A stretch of 64,000 bases of DNA from the NCBI GenBank assembly GCA_014728215.1, contig WJLZ01000084.1, positions 1 through 64,000 on the forward strand, written 5' to 3'. The position numbers and the translations under genes were made by a program. This stretch comes from Chitinivibrionales bacterium. Its GTDB lineage: Bacteria; Fibrobacterota; Chitinivibrionia; Chitinivibrionales; WJKA01. Positions 27,528 through 36,598 of this stretch are shown one piece after another. The notes under the pieces are model-generated. The model saw only the letters and a list, made by a program, of their open reading frames with translations, did not search any database and was not told the origin of the DNA. The first letter of the stretch is position 1. Each line of letters starts with the position of its first letter.

Positions 27528-29393
27528 TTATTTATTTTTTCCCGAGGCGATCCGGGAGACTGTTTTGATAAGTTCGGTAATATTGTAGGGCTTTTGTATA
27601 AAAGTACAGGCGCCGTCATTAATAACTGCCTGTGTATCACCATCAAGACTGTATCCCGAGAAAAGGATAACTTTTGCCAGGGGATTAATTTTTCTGATTT
27701 TGCGGAATGTCTCTTTTCCGTTAAGCTCGGGCATGATCATATCCAGAAGTATGACATCGATATTTTCCCATTCATTCTCATAAACAGAAAGCGCTTCTTT
27801 CCCTCCGGAGCATGACATGATATCGAAGCCTGCTCGGATGAGCACTTTTTCGGCACTGAGCCGAACCACATCTTCATCATCAATTATAAGTACTCGGGCC
27901 GGATGAGTCGTTTCATCATGGATTTTTGACGGCCCTGAATTTGCCGGCACATTACACAATGGGATATATATTTGAAATTCGGCACCTGCCTCAGGTTCAC
28001 TCACCACGCATACGGCCCCATGATTGCTCTCGACAGCTCCGTACACTGCAGCCAGGCCCATACCAATTCCTTTCCCTCGCTCTTTTGTAGTGAAAAAAGG
28101 CTCGAAAATTTTGCTTTGAATCTCTTTTTCTATCCCTTTTCCGGTATCTGCAACAGAAAGCATTATATATTCACCCGGTGAATCAGCCAAGCTTGGTGAT
28201 GGTGATTTATCTTTACTGATAGTTGTGTTGGCAGTTGAAAACCTGAGAGCCCCGCCTTCGGGCATGGCATCCCGTGAATTTGTAGCAAGATTTATCAATA
28301 TATTCTGAAATTGAGCAGGGTCACCCTGAATCAGAGCTTTCTTTGCATCGAATTGACGATCGATTTTAATACGCTTATCGAAAGTGTGGCTGAGAAGCGA
28401 TATAACATGGTCGATTACTGAATGAATATCAACGACTGTTGATTGTTGTTTACCTTTTCTGGCAAATGAGAGCAACTTCTCGATAAGTTCGCCGCTTCGC
28501 TGTGCAGCAGTTACAACAGTGTCGGCAAGCTCGTAGAGTTCGCTTTCTCTGGTTAGTTCCAGTTTTATGATATCGGCACAGGAGATTATTCCTGTAAGCT
28601 GATTATTAAAATCGTGAGCAATACCACCGGCAAGCTGGCCTATGGCCCGCATTTTCTCTGAATGTAAAAGCTGCTCTTCCCGTTGACGAAGTTTCTGGGT
28701 TCTTTCTTCAACTATTTGCTCCAGATTTTCATTTAATGATCGTATCTGCTGTTCGGCAGCTTTTCGGTCTTCTATCTCCCTGGTCAATTTTTCATTGTCC
28801 TTTTTTATAATATCAAGCAGCTCAGTAAAATTTTTTCGAAAGACGATACTGATAAAAACTCCAATCCAGATCAAAATGATGGATGTTGAGAAATGATGAT
28901 GGGCAGCAGCTATATCAGTAATGCTTTCTACACCAAGGGTTTGTCTGGGAAGTATCGTAAAAATCGGGCTGAACCACGCGATAAGCAGAAGGCTGGTTGT
29001 TGCTATCGCTCCCCATAACACCGTCTCTTTCATGGTGAGAAAAACACCGCAGATTATTATTCCTACAGAAATCGCAAACGTCGAATCGTTTATATGGGAA
29101 CATGATAAAAAGATCAGACAACCGCTGATTATAAGCATAACAAAGAAATGTACGGCGATCCGCAAGTAGCCTTTTCGAGTCAAAAAGCATGCAAATGCGG
29201 TAAGAGCAAAGAACAAGCCCTCACTAAAAGCCATAACATTCCATCTAAAAAATATGAAGAGAAAGACAACCGGCAAGGTAAGAAATAGTTGAATAGTACA
29301 GAGAAGACGGTAAAAGATATTGAGCCGGAATTCAGTTTCCCGGGATGAATGTTCTATTTGAGGAATAAGTAAAAAATTTATTAGCTGTTTCAT
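27528..29393 (-). CDS. Membrane hybrid histidine kinase with receiver domain
   Basis: 621 residues. An N-terminal block of about six membrane helices (30-185) acts as sensor, followed by a coiled coil (about 195-245). The dimerisation/phosphoacceptor motif is GGIAHDFNN with H260. The ATPase domain has an N box (NLATNSRDAM), DTGKGIEKE and GKGIGMGLA. A C-terminal receiver domain (about 495-617) has acidic IIDDED and phosphoacceptor Asp in LLDMIMP. No output domain is present, so a separate phosphotransfer or regulator protein is expected; none is adjacent. The 30956-32002 gene is a truncated relative. The signal is unknown. Confidence 0.92.
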   Translation of the reverse strand: MKQLINFLLIPQIEHSSRETEFRLNIFYRLLCTIQLFLTLPVVFLFIFFRWNVMAFSEGLFFALTAFACFLTRKGYLRIAVHFFVMLIISGCLIFLSCSHINDSTFAISVGIIICGVFLTMKETVLWGAIATTSLLLIAWFSPIFTILPRQTLGVESITDIAAAHHHFSTSIILIWIGVFISIVFRKNFTELLDIIKKDNEKLTREIEDRKAAEQQIRSLNENLEQIVEERTQKLRQREEQLLHSEKMRAIGQLAGGIAHDFNNQLTGIISCADIIKLELTRESELYELADTVVTAAQRSGELIEKLLSFARKGKQQSTVVDIHSVIDHVISLLSHTFDKRIKIDRQFDAKKALIQGDPAQFQNILINLATNSRDAMPEGGALRFSTANTTISKDKSPSPSLADSPGEYIMLSVADTGKGIEKEIQSKIFEPFFTTKERGKGIGMGLAAVYGAVESNHGAVCVVSEPEAGAEFQIYIPLCNVPANSGPSKIHDETTHPARVLIIDDEDVVRLSAEKVLIRAGFDIMSCSGGKEALSVYENEWENIDVILLDMIMPELNGKETFRKIRKINPLAKVILFSGYSLDGDTQAVINDGACTFIQKPYNITELIKTVSRIASGKNK

Positions 29394-29643
29394 ACTACCT
29401 GTTTGAAATCAGACATTAGTCTTTGTCAATTTAAAATAGATATTACTGCAGGCGCTGTCAATATTTAATTTTCCTGCCGGAAATTTATCACCTTTATTGT
29501 TTATGAAAACCATTGATTTCTTCTGGTTGGCACAAACCAACAATTATGTGTCCACTAATATTCTACAGCAATGTGTATTATGCAGCTCTATTCGGTAATA
29601 TATTTTAACCCCGGTACTTCAGAACCATTATCAGGAGAATTAC

Positions 29644-30867
29644 ATGGCTGATTCGAAATCAGTATCTCGATTCATTCAAGACAAACTATTCCATCTGTGC
29701 ACAATTACGGCTCCCCGCCCTGTTGGATCAAAATGTAACCAGGAGGCTGGTGAGTATATCGAAACGATTCTGCTCCAATCCAGTTTTAACGTTTCCCGTC
29801 AGACGTTTAATTGTCTCGATTGGATTAGCGAAGGCGCTGAGCTTGTTATTGACGGTTTATCTTTTGAAGTGCAGCCGAGTCCCTATTCGTTGGGCTGTGA
29901 AATCTCCGCCGAATTGATAGTGGTATCTACTGTCGAGGAACTGGAGAACAGTAATATTGAAGGGAAATTGCTGTTACTTATGGGCGATATTGCCTCGGAA
30001 CAGCTTATGCCAAAAAATTTCGTTTTCTATAATCCCGAACATCATAAAAAGATTTATGGACTCCTCGAAAAGAAAAATCCCGCAGCTCTTATCACCGCAA
30101 CAGCCAAGAACCCTGAAACTGCCGGAAGCATGTATCCCTTTCCACTTTTCGAAGATGGTGATTTTAATATCCCATCGGTATATATGAAAGATATCGAGGG
30201 AGAGAAGCTTGCTTCCTGTTCAGATAAAATTATCACACTAAAATCATCAGCACAGAGAATACCATCAACCGGCTTCAATATCTCTGCAGAGCGAGGCTCC
30301 GGCGAAAAGGGAAAAATCCTGTTTCTCGGCCATTATGATGCCAAAGAAAACACCCCTGGTGCGCTGGATAATGGAACCGGCACCGCAGTACTGCTGGCCC
30401 TGGGGGAGCTGCTTAAAAACTATGATGGTGATCTGGGCCTGGAAATACTTCCGGTAAATGGAGAAGATTACTACAGTGCGGCAGGCCAGATGAAATATCT
30501 TGAACTCAATGAAGGCAAAATAAGTGATATTGTATGTGCGGTAAATATCGACGCTCCGGGTTATATTAAAGGAGAAACTCACTACTCCTTTTATGAATGT
30601 CCCGAAACTATCCAGCGAACTGCTCATCGGACCCTCGGCAATCGACCGGGCATTCATGAAGGTGAACAATGGTTTCAGAGCGATCATATGATATTTGCCC
30701 AGAATAAGCGCCCGGCCATGGCAATATCATCCGAACATATGGCAATGATCTGTTCTGAAATCGCTCATACTCCTCACGACAACCTGGAACTCGTCGATTA
30801 TGATAAACTGGCGGAGCTGGCGCTGGGACTCAGGGATATGTTCCTGGGAATTGCAGAGAAGCATTAA
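29644..30867 (+). CDS. M28-family zinc peptidase
   Basis: 407 residues without a signal peptide. The catalytic part has the M28 metal ligands in order: GHYDAKENTPGALDNGTG (His and Asp, then the bridging Asp), NGEDYY (catalytic Glu and ligand), VNIDAPGY (Asp) and a C-terminal His in IAHTPHDN. A protease-associated-type insertion occupies about 60-190. It is probably an aminopeptidase or amino-acid-releasing peptidase in the cytoplasm. AGGAGA precedes the ATG. It is divergent from the hybrid kinase and has no operon partner. Confidence 0.85.
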   Translation: MADSKSVSRFIQDKLFHLCTITAPRPVGSKCNQEAGEYIETILLQSSFNVSRQTFNCLDWISEGAELVIDGLSFEVQPSPYSLGCEISAELIVVSTVEELENSNIEGKLLLLMGDIASEQLMPKNFVFYNPEHHKKIYGLLEKKNPAALITATAKNPETAGSMYPFPLFEDGDFNIPSVYMKDIEGEKLASCSDKIITLKSSAQRIPSTGFNISAERGSGEKGKILFLGHYDAKENTPGALDNGTGTAVLLALGELLKNYDGDLGLEILPVNGEDYYSAAGQMKYLELNEGKISDIVCAVNIDAPGYIKGETHYSFYECPETIQRTAHRTLGNRPGIHEGEQWFQSDHMIFAQNKRPAMAISSEHMAMICSEIAHTPHDNLELVDYDKLAELALGLRDMFLGIAEKH

Positions 30868-30955
30868 TCTACTTATTAACTCGAACACATGTGTTTTACT
30901 GTTAACTGCGATATTGCAGGAATTCAACTTATATTTAAATGAAGTGAAGTAGTGG

Positions 30956-32002
30956 TTACTCCCGCATTTCTTTAATTATCAAATCGATCTTTTTTGCCAT
31001 CTTATCGGGAGAAAGAGGCTTTTGCAGGATATCGATTATGCCTTCACTGATCATTTCCTGAGCCTCTTTTTCGAAACTGTAGCCGGTAAAACCCAATGCA
31101 TTGACATAGGGATTTATTTTTTTCATTTTTCTGAAAAGTTCATGGCCATTCATCACCGGCATAATCATATCTAAAACAACAAGCGTAACCCTGTCGAAAT
31201 TTTCCCGGTAAAATTGCAATGCTTCAATACTGTCTCCAACCGCCGTAACTTTCATACCCAATTCTTTAAGGTATTCGCTGAGCGGATCTCTGACCGCATC
31301 TTCATCATCAACAACCAGAATATGAGACTGTTTTGTTTCCGGTGAAAGAATCAAGGTACCGGTTTTATCTTTTTGTACGACAGAATCGGTTGCAGGAAGA
31401 TAGACATCGAATGTTGCCCCTCTGCCGGGGTTCGTGGATATATCGATGAAACCATGATGACTCTTCACGCAACCATAAACTGCGGACAACCCTAATCCTG
31501 TCCCTTTGCCCTTTGCCTTTGTCGTGTAAAAAGGCTCAAAAATGGTGGCCAGCGTATCGGGGGGGATACCAATTCCCGTATCGGTTATACTGATACAGAT
31601 ATACTGTCCAGGATTAATCGTAAAAAGCTTCTCGACCCCGATTTTTTCCATAATATTGGTGCCTCGTCGGCTTATTTTTGTTTTAAAGGTAAGAACACCG
31701 CCATCGGGCATGGCATCACGAGCATTCAGGGCGATATTGAGAACCATGTTCTGAAGCTGAGAGGGGTCACCGACCGTCGCAGGAGGGAAAGCATTCAAAT
31801 GCTGTTTGACATTGATTCTTTTGTCAATAGTATGCTGCAGCATGGAAGCAACTTCACCGATAATCTGATGCATATCGACCGGTTCGGAACGATACTTTCC
31901 TTTACGGGCAAAAGAAAGCAAATGTTTTGTCAGGTCCCCGGCTCTGTCGGTAGCCGTCACAATCTCTTTGACATAATAACTTATCTGCTGGTCCTCTTTC
32001 AC
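30956..32002 (-). pseudogene. 5'-truncated hybrid histidine kinase (ATPase and receiver only)
   Basis: The frame opens at GTG 32002, directly after an in-frame stop, and encodes 348 residues. They begin in the middle of the phosphoacceptor domain, at the segment equivalent to about residue 280 of the 27528-29393 kinase (shared LSFARKGK motif). The HDFNN histidine box and any sensor are missing; the 270 bases upstream hold no continuation in other frames. The ATPase motifs (NIALNARDAM, DTGIGIPPD, GKGTGLGLS) and the receiver (VVDDEDAVRD, VLDMIMP) are intact. It is most likely a gene remnant left by deletion; a shorter functional product remains possible. No autophosphorylation is expected. Confidence 0.7.
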
Positions 32003-32271
32003 ACTGGAAATAACCTATCATAAAGCAACAACATTTTCAGCTCTCTTTCCAGATAAAATAATAATAGCCTTGCATTTCAGAATGATTTGATCGAAATACA
32101 GGTAAGGGATCCATGAAAAACATTTCACTATACTTAAATTATCGAAAAGGGGACCGAGAAAGCCCTTTTTATGAAACAATGGCCCCAGATATACTATTTT
32201 ATCTATAGACCAGTGCAATGCACTCTCATAATTTGTGTAAAATTTTGTAATAAATGTGTTCAGGAATTGTA

Positions 32272-33474
32272 ATGGATGATATTTTTTCGGGTTTTAATAC
32301 AGATAACCCGGCAGTTTTCATAGCAAAAGGAAAAGATCCTTATACTAATACCATAGAAGTCCTCTCAAAAATCGATTTATCGCCCGCAAGAGGAAAGAAA
32401 GTACTCCTGAAGCCCAATGCCGGCCGGATCGATATTCCTTCATCGGGGATTATAACAAATCCTCAGGTGGTTGCCGGTGCAATTGATTCGTTCAAGCAAG
32501 CCGGTGCTGAAGTTGCGGTGGGCGAAAGTCCTATAACGGGAGTCAAAGCATTCGATGCCTTTGAAGCGAGTGGGATCGCTGCTGTCTGCAGGGAACGCCA
32601 ATGCCCAATGATTGATCTTGATGTTCGCTGGCCGGTTGAGAAGGATATTCCCGGCGGCATAGCTATCCGGAAAATAAAGGCCTGTGCCGACATATTCGAC
32701 TTTGATTTCATTGTTTCGATTCCCGTAATGAAAATGCATATGCATACAGGGGTTACTCTTTCAATTAAAAACTTGAAAGGCTGCCTGTGGAGACGGAGCA
32801 AAGTAGAACTTCATATGCTCCCTGAAGTAGAGGGCAGTGATGAAAAGCCGCTTAATATCGCTATCACCGATATGTCTTCAATACTTCGCCCCCATCTGGC
32901 CATTATCGACGGTACTGTTGGTATGGAAGGTCTTGGTCCCAGTGCCGGTGAGCCTAAAGAGCTTGGTCTGGTCCTTGCAGGAACAAACGGGTTTGCCGCC
33001 GACGCTGTCGCGTGCCGCCTCATGGGAACTTCTGCCGATAATATCCCTTACCTTCGCCTGGCAGCACAACGGGGCTATGGACCGATTGATCTCAAAAAGA
33101 TCAGTATTTTTCCCGAAAACTGGGAGACATTCATCTCTCCTTTCGCATCATCACCGGACATCATCTCAATAGATTATCCGAATATCGAGATCCATGATAA
33201 AAATTCCTGCAGCGCATGCCAGTCAACGATCCTTCTCTTTTTGAAGCGATACGGAAATATCATTTTTGACTATTTTGACTCAGACGAAATTCTTCACATT
33301 GCAATCGGCAAAGGTCATGATGACGTTCCGGATAAATGCCTTTGTGTCGGCAATTGCACCAGGGCACATAAAGAAAAGGGGAAATTTGTTCCCGGATGCC
33401 CGCCTGTGGGGAGTGCTATTTTAAAAAAACTCACCGGAATGACTCATTTGCCGGGAGAAATAATCAATACCTGA
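32272..33474 (+). CDS. DUF362-family protein
   Basis: 400 residues from the ATG with AGGA six bases upstream; an ATG six codons earlier is possible. The DUF362 pattern is clear: KKVLLKPNAGR near 45, GITNPQVV-like segment, DFIVSIPVMKMHMHTGVTLSIKNLKGCLWR near 160-180, and GLGPSAGEPKELGLVLAG. The C-terminal third has several cysteines (SCSACQST, CLCVGNCTRAH, PGCPP), but they are not spaced as a classical 2x4Fe-4S ferredoxin. The function of DUF362 proteins is not established. It is followed by a hairpin terminator and has no obvious partner. Confidence 0.85.
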   Translation: MDDIFSGFNTDNPAVFIAKGKDPYTNTIEVLSKIDLSPARGKKVLLKPNAGRIDIPSSGIITNPQVVAGAIDSFKQAGAEVAVGESPITGVKAFDAFEASGIAAVCRERQCPMIDLDVRWPVEKDIPGGIAIRKIKACADIFDFDFIVSIPVMKMHMHTGVTLSIKNLKGCLWRRSKVELHMLPEVEGSDEKPLNIAITDMSSILRPHLAIIDGTVGMEGLGPSAGEPKELGLVLAGTNGFAADAVACRLMGTSADNIPYLRLAAQRGYGPIDLKKISIFPENWETFISPFASSPDIISIDYPNIEIHDKNSCSACQSTILLFLKRYGNIIFDYFDSDEILHIAIGKGHDDVPDKCLCVGNCTRAHKEKGKFVPGCPPVGSAILKKLTGMTHLPGEIINT

Positions 33475-33496
33475 AACTTCCGGTTTAGATAAAAAA

Positions 33497-33520
33497 AAGC
33501 CTCGAAGAAATCCGAGGCTT
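33497..33520. terminator. Bidirectional hairpin terminator
   Basis: An 8-base stem (33497-33504 with 33513-33520) is flanked by A8 on the left and T4 on the right, so it can end transcription from both sides. It lies between the convergent DUF362 gene and the 33548-34153 gene. Confidence 0.85.
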
Positions 33521-33547
33521 TTGCAGTATTTATAACAACTCTTTTCG

Positions 33548-34153
33548 CTATTTAATCTCACACCCCTGTATCGTTATCGTCTGCCTGTTTTCTTTTCCTT
33601 CGGGACGAAACAGATAATAACCGCTGCTCGGAAGCTCCATCGTACTCATGTGTTCGGGATTCCGAAAAACTTTTCTTCCAACGATATTATAGACATTCAG
33701 CGGATAATGCGAAAAATCCTGAGTTTTAAATTGAGGAACGGAACTATACTTGACCGATGTCGCCGGTTCGACAAAAACAAACCAGCAGGATTCATTGAGC
33801 CCTACAGGAATATAATCGGCTCCTTCGTTATTAATAAGACACCACATGGAAAAGGATATTTCCTCGGTTTCCTCACCGTCGTTGGTGAATGTAGTATCAA
33901 ATGTTAATTGTTTTTTAATGAGGTCGACTTCACCATCAATATAGTAATCAATATAAAAATAGGGAGTGTCGTTTTCGGCTATTCCTAAAACCTCAAATTC
34001 CCAGGTAACTGTTAACGGTGAGGGGCCCTGTGGTATGCAGCCGGGCTGGTGAATACGAACCTGAATCTGGGCTGAAGCTGAAACAACTAAAACTGAAACA
34101 AAAAATACTATAGCGGAAAAACTATGCATTCTCTTTCCGGTAAGAATTTTCAT
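33548..34153 (-). CDS. Small secreted protein with sorting-type C-terminal domain
   Basis: 201 residues. A signal peptide ends near SASAQ (about 29). The middle is beta-rich with an immunoglobulin-like look (SPLTVTWEFEV) and no catalytic motif that I recognise. The last 50 residues (LNVYNIVGRKV, then a strand ending SSGYYLFR and a polar tail) match the Por/T9SS type A sorting domain, so the protein is probably displayed on or released from the cell surface. AAGGAGG precedes the ATG. It is the last gene of the minus-strand glycan locus and might bind carbohydrate. Confidence 0.75.
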   Translation of the reverse strand: MKILTGKRMHSFSAIVFFVSVLVVSASAQIQVRIHQPGCIPQGPSPLTVTWEFEVLGIAENDTPYFYIDYYIDGEVDLIKKQLTFDTTFTNDGEETEEISFSMWCLINNEGADYIPVGLNESCWFVFVEPATSVKYSSVPQFKTQDFSHYPLNVYNIVGRKVFRNPEHMSTMELPSSGYYLFRPEGKENRQTITIQGCEIK

Positions 34154-34219
34154 ATAAACCTCCTTAAATTTGTTTAAAATAGCATTTGCTCCCTGAAACT
34201 TCCAAAAAAAAACATGTAT

Positions 34220-36313
34220 TCAATTGCCTGCATTTTTATAAGTAAACTTTATTACATGCATTCCCTCCGAAACAGCCTCCTTTTGCAGGGATATAACAGC
34301 ATTTGTGTTCGATTGTGGTCGTGTATATTCCGCAAGTTTTCTTCCCTTAAGATCATAGAGAGCAAATCCTGTCACCCCTTTTGGCCAATGGAATTTTTTG
34401 TCCCCGGAAATGAGAGAAAGCGACTTTTGTACTCGATTGTATTCTGCGGAGTTTTGGTGAAACCGGATCTCACGGGAGGCATTAACCGTCGAATCGGATA
34501 CTCTTCCCCAGAAGTCTTTTGCCTGCACTTTATAACAGCCCATTTGTGACGGCCCCATATGGGCATAGATACCGGTAAGGAAATCAGACTGGTTAATTCT
34601 TTCATACAGACCGTCTTTGGTTTCGGAATAGAGCACTTCGTAAGTTTGAATAAACCTCGATGGCAGAGGATCCCAGGTAATGAGGAACTCATTGCCCTTA
34701 TGGCCGTCAGTCTGCAGCACCCTGACATTTTGTACTACCGGCGGGACAATGCCTGGATCCTTGCATAAAAGAATCAGACTGGTCGCATCGAGCGGAAGAT
34801 CTATTGTCGCAGAATATTCGTTATTGGCAAATGTTTCATCTGATGGCGGTTCCATATATTCGAGTTCCTGATTGTCCCATAGTTCCTGTAATTTGGCCGC
34901 ATCAAAGGAACCGTTTGGATAGGTCTCCCATATTCTCCAGGGATTGGTATGCTCATGATCGATACGATAGTGAACCAGCTTACCGCTCGCAAAGGGTATG
35001 TTTTTTATTGTCAAATTGACCTGCTTATCGAGACTATCGACATCGCCGCTCAACCCTTCATTAAAAAGAATAATCGCAACCTGATTATCATCCCGTTTTG
35101 TGGGAATGATGCCCGACCCATTCATCGGCAGCTCCTCCTCAACCGCCAGATAGTTGTTTCCCAGCAGGGAGAGCATCACCATACAGTTATGGATCGGTTT
35201 TTTTACAAAGCTGACAACCATCGAATCACCGAACTGAGCGAGTTGTGTCCGTCTTTCCCAACTTGCCGGAAATGCATTATCCCAGCTTAACATTTCATAG
35301 TCCACCCCCATACTGTCGACAATCCGGTACAGGTGCTGATATACTGCATTACAAGTCCAGGCGGCATATACCGGTTTAGGGCGCCAGTCCATCTTGGTGG
35401 ACCATCCAACAGCAGGATCACATTCGGTATTCATAAACGGCGCATTCTGAATATTCGGATAATTGCTTCTGATCCCGTTGATCAGATTAATTTCCTGATC
35501 GACCATGGATGTCACGCCGCCTTTGACATGCACCGATACGAAATCAAGACGGTTTCCGGTGTCCCCGGTAAAAAAATTCGTCCCATTGTTGCAATGGGCA
35601 AACAAGGTAGCAGTTGAATATTTCGACGCCGGGGCTGCAAGACGAAGGTGGGAATCCACATCTTCCATACCGGCAATACAGGCGTCATAATAACGGGGAA
35701 AATCCGAGGTATTCCACTCCCAGAACCCGGTACCGAGTTCATTCCAAGTCTCGAAATACCATGTCCGGACTTCATCCTGCCCATATTTATCCTGAAGGTG
35801 AGTCATTAGTGCGGCAATCATTTTTCGCCAGGCATGAACATGTTCATCCTGCGCAAAATCCCAGTCAAAACCTCCCGGCCTGCCCATCAGTTCCATAAAA
35901 GGAGTCATCTTGCTGTCATAATGCACCTGAAGCGCCGAATCCAGCCTTGTGAAATCATATTGAGGAGCCGTCGCCAGCGGATCGGAGCATTCAACCGTAT
36001 GAAGCAAATAATGCAATCGAAGGTATTTCTGACCGTTATGGGGGATTGAACCCAGATACATCAGATTTTTCCACCACTGGGGGCTGAGAAGCCGTTCATT
36101 GATCGCATCCCGGTCATCCCGCTCCCTCCAGTTCTTGGGATCCGCTCCGATGCAGTTCCAGAATATCTTTAAATCGCCCTTCTCCTCTGCGCAGTCAACG
36201 GTAAAATCCAGTTGAGTCTGGCCGATCAATGAAAGCGGTAAAAAAAGTGCAAAAAATGTGGCTCTGCCTGCCCCACAGATTGAAAAGAGCGGCTTTTGTG
36301 TGCTGGTAAGCAT
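34220..36313 (-). CDS. Secreted GH39-family glycosidase, alpha-L-iduronidase-like
   Basis: 697 residues with a signal peptide (about 1-32). The GH39 barrel (about 40-400) has the acid/base in FETWNELG (E192) and the nucleophile in MNTECDPAVGW (E297); the spacing and the ECDPxVGW context resemble animal alpha-L-iduronidase (E182, E299) more than the beta-xylosidases of this family. A beta-sandwich follows, then a fibronectin-III-like domain (about 545-630) and a sorting-type C-terminal domain (about 640-697). It should cleave uronic-acid or xylose-containing glycans outside the cell. GAGGGGG precedes the ATG. The beta-helix genes upstream suggest a joint substrate. Confidence 0.85.
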   Translation of the reverse strand: MLTSTQKPLFSICGAGRATFFALFLPLSLIGQTQLDFTVDCAEEKGDLKIFWNCIGADPKNWRERDDRDAINERLLSPQWWKNLMYLGSIPHNGQKYLRLHYLLHTVECSDPLATAPQYDFTRLDSALQVHYDSKMTPFMELMGRPGGFDWDFAQDEHVHAWRKMIAALMTHLQDKYGQDEVRTWYFETWNELGTGFWEWNTSDFPRYYDACIAGMEDVDSHLRLAAPASKYSTATLFAHCNNGTNFFTGDTGNRLDFVSVHVKGGVTSMVDQEINLINGIRSNYPNIQNAPFMNTECDPAVGWSTKMDWRPKPVYAAWTCNAVYQHLYRIVDSMGVDYEMLSWDNAFPASWERRTQLAQFGDSMVVSFVKKPIHNCMVMLSLLGNNYLAVEEELPMNGSGIIPTKRDDNQVAIILFNEGLSGDVDSLDKQVNLTIKNIPFASGKLVHYRIDHEHTNPWRIWETYPNGSFDAAKLQELWDNQELEYMEPPSDETFANNEYSATIDLPLDATSLILLCKDPGIVPPVVQNVRVLQTDGHKGNEFLITWDPLPSRFIQTYEVLYSETKDGLYERINQSDFLTGIYAHMGPSQMGCYKVQAKDFWGRVSDSTVNASREIRFHQNSAEYNRVQKSLSLISGDKKFHWPKGVTGFALYDLKGRKLAEYTRPQSNTNAVISLQKEAVSEGMHVIKFTYKNAGN

Positions 36314-36501
36314 TTTAACCCCCTCTATATGTTAAACGCAACAGCCCCATTCTAATATAATATAGCATTATTTTGCTGCAAAAACCGAAGTATATATTCA
36401 GATTATTAAAAAGAAAGATGGTATAAACCTAACATTTTCAGGAATGAAAAATAAGACAGGGGTACTGTGCGGATTTTGCAATAGTGGGGTTGTCAATTGT
36501 A

Positions 36502-36539
36502 ATTCCGCAGAGACGGGGGTAACCCCGCCCCTGCGGAAT
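36502..36539. repeat. Palindromic intergenic element
   Basis: A 9-base outer stem (36502-36510 with 36531-36539) encloses a G4-TAA-C4 inner hairpin (36516-36526). It has no T run, so a simple terminator is unlikely. Its GC-rich form in an AT-rich gap resembles a dispersed REP-type element. It lies downstream of the 36599-39190 gene. Confidence 0.6.
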
Positions 36540-36598
36540 CAATTATTAATAAGAACCAGAACCGGCAGTTGAATCCGGTAACGCATTTTCAAAAACAA

